18,833 nt of DNA from an uncultured Elusimicrobium sp. (GTDB lineage: Bacteria > Elusimicrobiota > Elusimicrobia > Elusimicrobiales > Elusimicrobiaceae). The notes beneath the pieces were generated by a model. That model saw only the letters and a list, made by a program, of their open reading frames with translations, was not told where the DNA came from and did no database searches. The stretch lies in contig CAMGSK010000006.1 of the NCBI GenBank assembly GCA_946061795.1, forward strand, positions 1 through 18,833. Reading direction: 5' to 3'. Below, in pieces: positions 15,194-18,833 of the stretch. The translations under genes were made by a program, and so were the position numbers. Numbering within the stretch: position 1 is the stretch's first letter; each line of letters starts with the position of its first letter.

Positions 15194-16296
15194 AAAAAAG
15201 TCTTTTGCTGGTTTTGGCTTGTCTGCTTGCGCTGGGAGCGTGCCGCGCCTTGCATATCGGGCCCAAAGGGGAAGGCGAATATGTAGTGGCCGAATCTTTG
15301 GTGCCTTACGATGAAAACAATATCTCCGCCATGAAAAAAGAAGGGGAACTGGCCGCCCGCAGAGCGGCGGTGGAAAAAGTGGCGGGCATTTTTATTTCCT
15401 CCACCTCCACCGTGGAACAGGCGCAGTTGGTGGAAGACAAAATCACCTCAAAATCCGCCGGATTTATTCGCCGCGGATATGTGCAGAAGGCCTACCGCAA
15501 AGGAGACCAGTGGTACACGCGCGTACGCGCCATGGTGCTGGTCAAAGACATCGGCGAAATTATTAAACAGTCCGACGCGGACGCTTTCGCCAAAAAAACC
15601 GTTATTTTGGTCACTTCGCGCGAAACCGTCGGAGAAGAAGTTTCTCTGAAACAAGACTGCAAACAGGCCGTGTACCGCGCGCTGAAAGGCCAGCCGTATT
15701 CTTTGATTAACGGCGACAATCTGAGCCAAAACAATCTGGAAAATCCCACCCCGGTTATAGACAAAGCCCGGCAAGACGGAGCCCGTTTTATTATTCTGGC
15801 CGACGTACACGCCGCGCCGCTGCAAGCGCTGCCCGGGATTTCCTCTCCGTTTAAGACCTACCGCGCGCGCGCCAATTTAAAAGCGGCTTCCACCAACAAT
15901 TACCAAATTGTGGCCGAAGCGGCGGACCAGGCCAGCGGTTTGGACCCGATGGAAAACATCGCCGCGCAAAAAGCCATTTCCGCCTCCTGCGAAGCGGCGG
16001 CCAAACAAATGGTGGAGGGCTTGAACGCCGCCATCAATTCCGCCGCGAAATTCAACGTGGTGGTGCGCAACGTCAACTCTATAGAGCGGTTGAAACAAAT
16101 TCAGGACATTTTCAAAGATATGCGCGAAATTGAGGACTACAATCTGACCAAATACACCAATTCCGACGCTTATTTTGAAATCTCGGCCCATATTTCTTCC
16201 GCCGAGGAATTGACGGCCAAAGTCATCCGCCGTTATAACGTCAATTTTACGGTAATGGCCGTTTCGCCGCAGCAAATCGTGTTAAACTTCATCTAA
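15190..16296 (+). CDS. Lipoprotein with FlgT/LPP20-like N-terminal domain, function unknown
   Basis: The 368-residue protein has a lipobox LGAC with the lipidated residue at Cys18. Residues about 27-130 resemble the LPP20 / FlgT N-terminal domain (AARRAAVEKVAGIF, then a variable stretch and WYTRVRAMVLVKDIG). Residues about 135-250 form an alpha/beta segment starting KTVILVTSRE and containing ARFIILADVHA, like the middle domain of FlgT-type envelope proteins. Residues about 250-368 are a helical and beta C-terminal part I do not recognise. No flagellar genes are in view, so a flagellar role is not supported. AGGAG lies 7 bases before the ATG at 15190, which overlaps the upstream stop. comM follows after 3 bases. 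Confidence 0.8.
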   Translation: MKKSLLLVLACLLALGACRALHIGPKGEGEYVVAESLVPYDENNISAMKKEGELAARRAAVEKVAGIFISSTSTVEQAQLVEDKITSKSAGFIRRGYVQKAYRKGDQWYTRVRAMVLVKDIGEIIKQSDADAFAKKTVILVTSRETVGEEVSLKQDCKQAVYRALKGQPYSLINGDNLSQNNLENPTPVIDKARQDGARFIILADVHAAPLQALPGISSPFKTYRARANLKAASTNNYQIVAEAADQASGLDPMENIAAQKAISASCEAAAKQMVEGLNAAINSAAKFNVVVRNVNSIERLKQIQDIFKDMREIEDYNLTKYTNSDAYFEISAHISSAEELTAKVIRRYNVNFTVMAVSPQQIVLNFI

Positions 16297-16299
16297 ATT

Positions 16300-17838
16300 A
16301 TGCTTGCCAACGTCCGGACCTGCGCCTTAAAAGGCATTGAAGGTTTTGAAGTGATGACGGAGGTGGACATCTCAGCCGGGATGCCCACCTTTTCCGTCGT
16401 GGGGCTGCCGGACGCGGAAGTAAAAGAAAGCAAAGACCGCGTGGTGGCCGCCGTGCGCAACAGCGGCTTTGATTTTCCGCTCAAACGCATTACCGTCAAT
16501 TTAAGCCCTGCGGAACTGCGCAAAAGCGGCACACAGTTTGACCTGCCCATTGCGGCGGGCATATTGGCCGCGTCGGGCGCGCTGTCGGAAGCGGCCGTCA
16601 AAAAAATGCAAGATCTTGTCCTTTTGGGGGAATTGGCGCTGGACGGCACGCTGCGCCCCTGCGCGGGGGTGCTCCCCATGCTGATTTCCGTCAAAAATTC
16701 CGGCAAGACGGCGGTCATTCCTCCAGGGAATTTATCGGAAGGACGCGCGTGCTCGGTTCCTTTTCTCACGCCGCGCACCTTACGCGATCTGGCGGACTGG
16801 CTGGAAGGAAAGGCCAAAGACGAAGCCGTGCAAATCGCCTATATCCCCGAAGAAGAAGAGTCCGCTCCCTGCGAACTGGATTTTTCCGATGTAAAAGGCC
16901 AAGCCGTAGCCAAACGCGCGCTGGAGATCGCCGCCGCGGGAGGGCACAACGTATTGCTTATCGGGCTGCCCGGCACGGGCAAAAGCATGCTGGCCAAACG
17001 TTTCCCCGCCATCTTGCCCCCGCTTTCGGAAGAAGAAGCGTTGGAAATTACCAAAATTTATTCCGTTTGCAGTCTCCTCGGCAAATCCAAACGTCTGACG
17101 CGGCGGCCTTTTCGGGACCCGCACCACACCATTTCCGACGTGGCGCTCATCGGAGGAGGCAGCACGCCCAAACCCGGAGAAGTGTCTTTGGCCCATAACG
17201 GCGTGTTGTTTTTGGATGAATTTGCGGAATTTTCCCGCACGACGCTGGAAGTTTTACGCCAGCCGCTGGAAAACGGTCAAGTGACCATTTCGCGCGCGAA
17301 AGAGACCGTCACGTTCCCGGCCAAATTTACCCTGATTGCGGCCATGAATCCCTGCCCGTGCGGCAATTTGGGCAGTCCGTACAAGAGCTGCACCTGCTCT
17401 CCGGTGCAAATCAACCGCTACCAGTCCCGCATTTCCGGACCGCTTTTGGACCGCATTGATTTGACGGTAAACCTCAATCCCGTCCAATACGGCGACTGGA
17501 ACAAACCCAGCGAAGGGGACTCCTCCGCCCAAATCCGCGCGCGCGTGATGGCGGCCCGCCAAATACAACAAAAGCGTTTTAAAGACACGGGCACCACGGC
17601 CAACGCGTTCATGACGCAAAAGCAAATCAAAGAATTTTGTCCTCTCCCGCCGGGAGCCGACGCCGTGCTGGAAGCCGCCATGCGCAAGTTCGGTCTCAGC
17701 GCGCGCAGTTTGGACAAAGTGCTTAAAACCGCGCGCACCATTGCGGACTTAGAAGGGAAAGCGCAAATTGAAAATGCGCATCTGATTGAAGTGCTGCAAT
17801 ACCGCCCGCTGGACCGCAAGGGGGTGCCCGACTTATGA
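16300..17838 (+). CDS. comM: ComM / YifB family AAA+ branch-migration helicase
   Basis: ComM is a hexameric AAA+ helicase that drives branch migration of D-loops and helps integrate incoming DNA during natural transformation; the family was once called Mg-chelatase-like. The 512 residues match the usual length. The N-terminal Lon-like domain includes VVGLPDAEVKESKDRV and NLSPAELRKSGTQFDLPIA. The AAA+ core has Walker A GLPGTGKS (222-229), the family segment FRDPHHTISDVALIGGG, Walker B FLDEF with Asp306-Glu307, and the cysteine cluster NPCPCG...CTC. The C-terminal Mg_chelatase_C domain includes GLSARSLDKVLKTARTIADL. It has little ribosome site of its own and starts 3 bases after the lipoprotein stop; it overlaps dprA by 4 bases (ATGA). 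Confidence 0.96.
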   Translation: MLANVRTCALKGIEGFEVMTEVDISAGMPTFSVVGLPDAEVKESKDRVVAAVRNSGFDFPLKRITVNLSPAELRKSGTQFDLPIAAGILAASGALSEAAVKKMQDLVLLGELALDGTLRPCAGVLPMLISVKNSGKTAVIPPGNLSEGRACSVPFLTPRTLRDLADWLEGKAKDEAVQIAYIPEEEESAPCELDFSDVKGQAVAKRALEIAAAGGHNVLLIGLPGTGKSMLAKRFPAILPPLSEEEALEITKIYSVCSLLGKSKRLTRRPFRDPHHTISDVALIGGGSTPKPGEVSLAHNGVLFLDEFAEFSRTTLEVLRQPLENGQVTISRAKETVTFPAKFTLIAAMNPCPCGNLGSPYKSCTCSPVQINRYQSRISGPLLDRIDLTVNLNPVQYGDWNKPSEGDSSAQIRARVMAARQIQQKRFKDTGTTANAFMTQKQIKEFCPLPPGADAVLEAAMRKFGLSARSLDKVLKTARTIADLEGKAQIENAHLIEVLQYRPLDRKGVPDL

Positions 17839-18833
17839 ACATTTCCGCGCAGGAACGGCTGGCGCGCATCCGCGTAAACGCGTTTTTATATCTCCGGGCG
17901 GACTGGCTGAGCCGGCTGATTGAAATTTTCGGCTCCGCCGAAGAAATTTTGAAACAAAACGCCGACACGCTCTCACGTGAAGCGCAGATGAATCCTTCCA
18001 CCGCCGCGCACTTCCTGCGCGACGCCTTTGCCGTGGATCCGGAAGAGGAGTTGGAAAAGACCGAAAAATACGGCGGACGCATTCTGGTGCCGGAGGATGA
18101 CGAATACCCCCAGAGCCTGCGCCAAATCAAAGAAGCTCCCGTCGCTTTGTACGTTCTGGGCGCCTTACCCCGAAATAAAGCCTGCATAGGCATGGTGGGC
18201 ACGCGCAAAATTACGCCGTATGGCCGGCGCGCGGCGGACAATTTGGCCACCGGTCTGAGCGAAGCGGGTGCGGTGGTGGTCAGCGGACTGGCGCGGGGGA
18301 TAGACAGCGTCTGCCACGCCGCGGCGGTGCGCCTGGAAAAGCCGACCGTTGCCGTCATCGGCACGGGTATCGGCCGGTGCTATCCGCCCGAAAACCGGGA
18401 TTTGGCCAAAGCCATTTTGCGCCACGGCGGAGCCATTGTTTCCGAACTCCCTTTTAACAAACCTCCCAACGCTTTTCACTTTCCGAGACGCAACCGCATC
18501 ATCGCGGCTTTGTCCGAAACGGTGGTCGTGGTGGAAGGCGAAGCCAAATCCGGCGCATTGATTACGGCCAAGCTGGCGCTGGAAATGGGCAAAGACGTAT
18601 TGGCCGTCCCCGGCCCGATAGACAGCCCCCAAAGCGCGGGGCCCAACAACCTCATCGCGGACGGAGCAGGCGTTGTCAGGTGCGTAAAAGATATAATAGA
18701 CTATATACCGACCCCCGATTTGTTCGGGGTGCGGACTCCCGCAGCCCATTCCGCTCCGGCCGAAGAGAACGAGGGGCTGACGGATTTGCAAAAACGCGTA
18801 TTGGAATGCGTAGGGTCCGGCTCCGTATCGGCG
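17835..18833 (+). CDS. dprA: DNA-processing protein DprA, 3'-truncated by window edge
   Basis: DprA binds incoming single-stranded DNA and loads RecA onto it during transformation. The 333 codons seen run open to the window edge. An N-terminal helix-hairpin-helix-like region (about 1-80) is followed by the Rossmann-like DprA core: YPQSLRQIKEAPVALYVLG, GMVGTRKITPYG (119-130), SGLARGIDSVCHAAA, GTGIGRCYPPEN, FHFPRRNRIIAAL, EGEAKSGALITAKLALEMG and AVPGPIDSPQSAGPNNLI. The last residues, LTDLQKRVLECVGSGSVSA, look like the beginning of the C-terminal winged-helix domain found in many DprA proteins, so perhaps 30-50 residues are missing. The ATG lies in the comM stop, and the comM-dprA order is widespread. 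Confidence 0.95.
   Translation, partial: MNISAQERLARIRVNAFLYLRADWLSRLIEIFGSAEEILKQNADTLSREAQMNPSTAAHFLRDAFAVDPEEELEKTEKYGGRILVPEDDEYPQSLRQIKEAPVALYVLGALPRNKACIGMVGTRKITPYGRRAADNLATGLSEAGAVVVSGLARGIDSVCHAAAVRLEKPTVAVIGTGIGRCYPPENRDLAKAILRHGGAIVSELPFNKPPNAFHFPRRNRIIAALSETVVVVEGEAKSGALITAKLALEMGKDVLAVPGPIDSPQSAGPNNLIADGAGVVRCVKDIIDYIPTPDLFGVRTPAAHSAPAEENEGLTDLQKRVLECVGSGSVSA

Noticed and set aside
15190..16296. Flagellar assembly protein FlgT
   Set aside because: Only the N-terminal pattern is similar; it is a lipoprotein with a different C-terminus and no flagellar gene is in view.
16300..17838. Magnesium chelatase subunit for chlorophyll synthesis
   Set aside because: The N-terminal Lon-like domain, the cysteine cluster and the C-terminal domain mark ComM/YifB; the neighbour dprA supports transformation, and no pigment genes are present.

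Overview
This window is a dense, mostly plus-strand stretch of chromosome from a Gram-negative (diderm) bacterium that makes lipid A. It carries lpxA, lpxI and lpxB plus the end of fabZ. The use of LpxI, a Gfo/Idh dehydrogenase next to lpxB, and the general protein character would fit a member of the Elusimicrobiota, possibly gut-associated. That taxonomic guess is inference; nothing here proves it. I see no tRNA, rRNA, CRISPR array, insertion sequence or phage gene.

Region 1 (1-1991, +): fabZ (5' end cut by the window), lpxA and lpxI overlap one another, forming the early part of a lipid A operon. It ends at a hairpin at 2023-2042. Region 2 (4583-2337, -): a reversed block of ndk, a secreted alpha/beta-hydrolase-fold protein and a GH3/NagZ-like protein ends at a strong terminator at 2294-2260. 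The hydrolase-fold protein has Gly where the nucleophile Ser belongs. The GH3-like protein has lost every recognisable catalytic motif. ndk appears to be leaderless. Region 3 (4643-8641, +): from a clear extended -10 promoter runs a Gfo/Idh dehydrogenase (possible GnnA), lpxB, a C-terminally short RelA/SpoT protein and a zinc-ribbon membrane protein. The reversed block therefore splits the lipid A genes in two.

Region 4 (8721-10152, +): a POT-family peptide transporter with a textbook terminator. Region 5 (about 10212-18833, +): a promoter and a 5' hairpin lead into tpiA and deoC. Next come a 1016-residue DnaA-like AAA+ protein with a disordered tail of nearly 500 residues, two lipoproteins, comM and the start of dprA. 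The junctions from deoC onward are stop/start overlaps or a 3-base gap, so the chain looks translationally coupled.

The most interesting candidate is this last unit. It joins a DnaA-type ATPase that has exchanged its DNA-binding domain for an unrecognised C-terminal domain to two envelope lipoproteins and two transformation genes (ComM branch migration, DprA RecA loading). A membrane-linked DNA uptake or chromosome-handling module is a reasonable hypothesis, not a demonstrated function.
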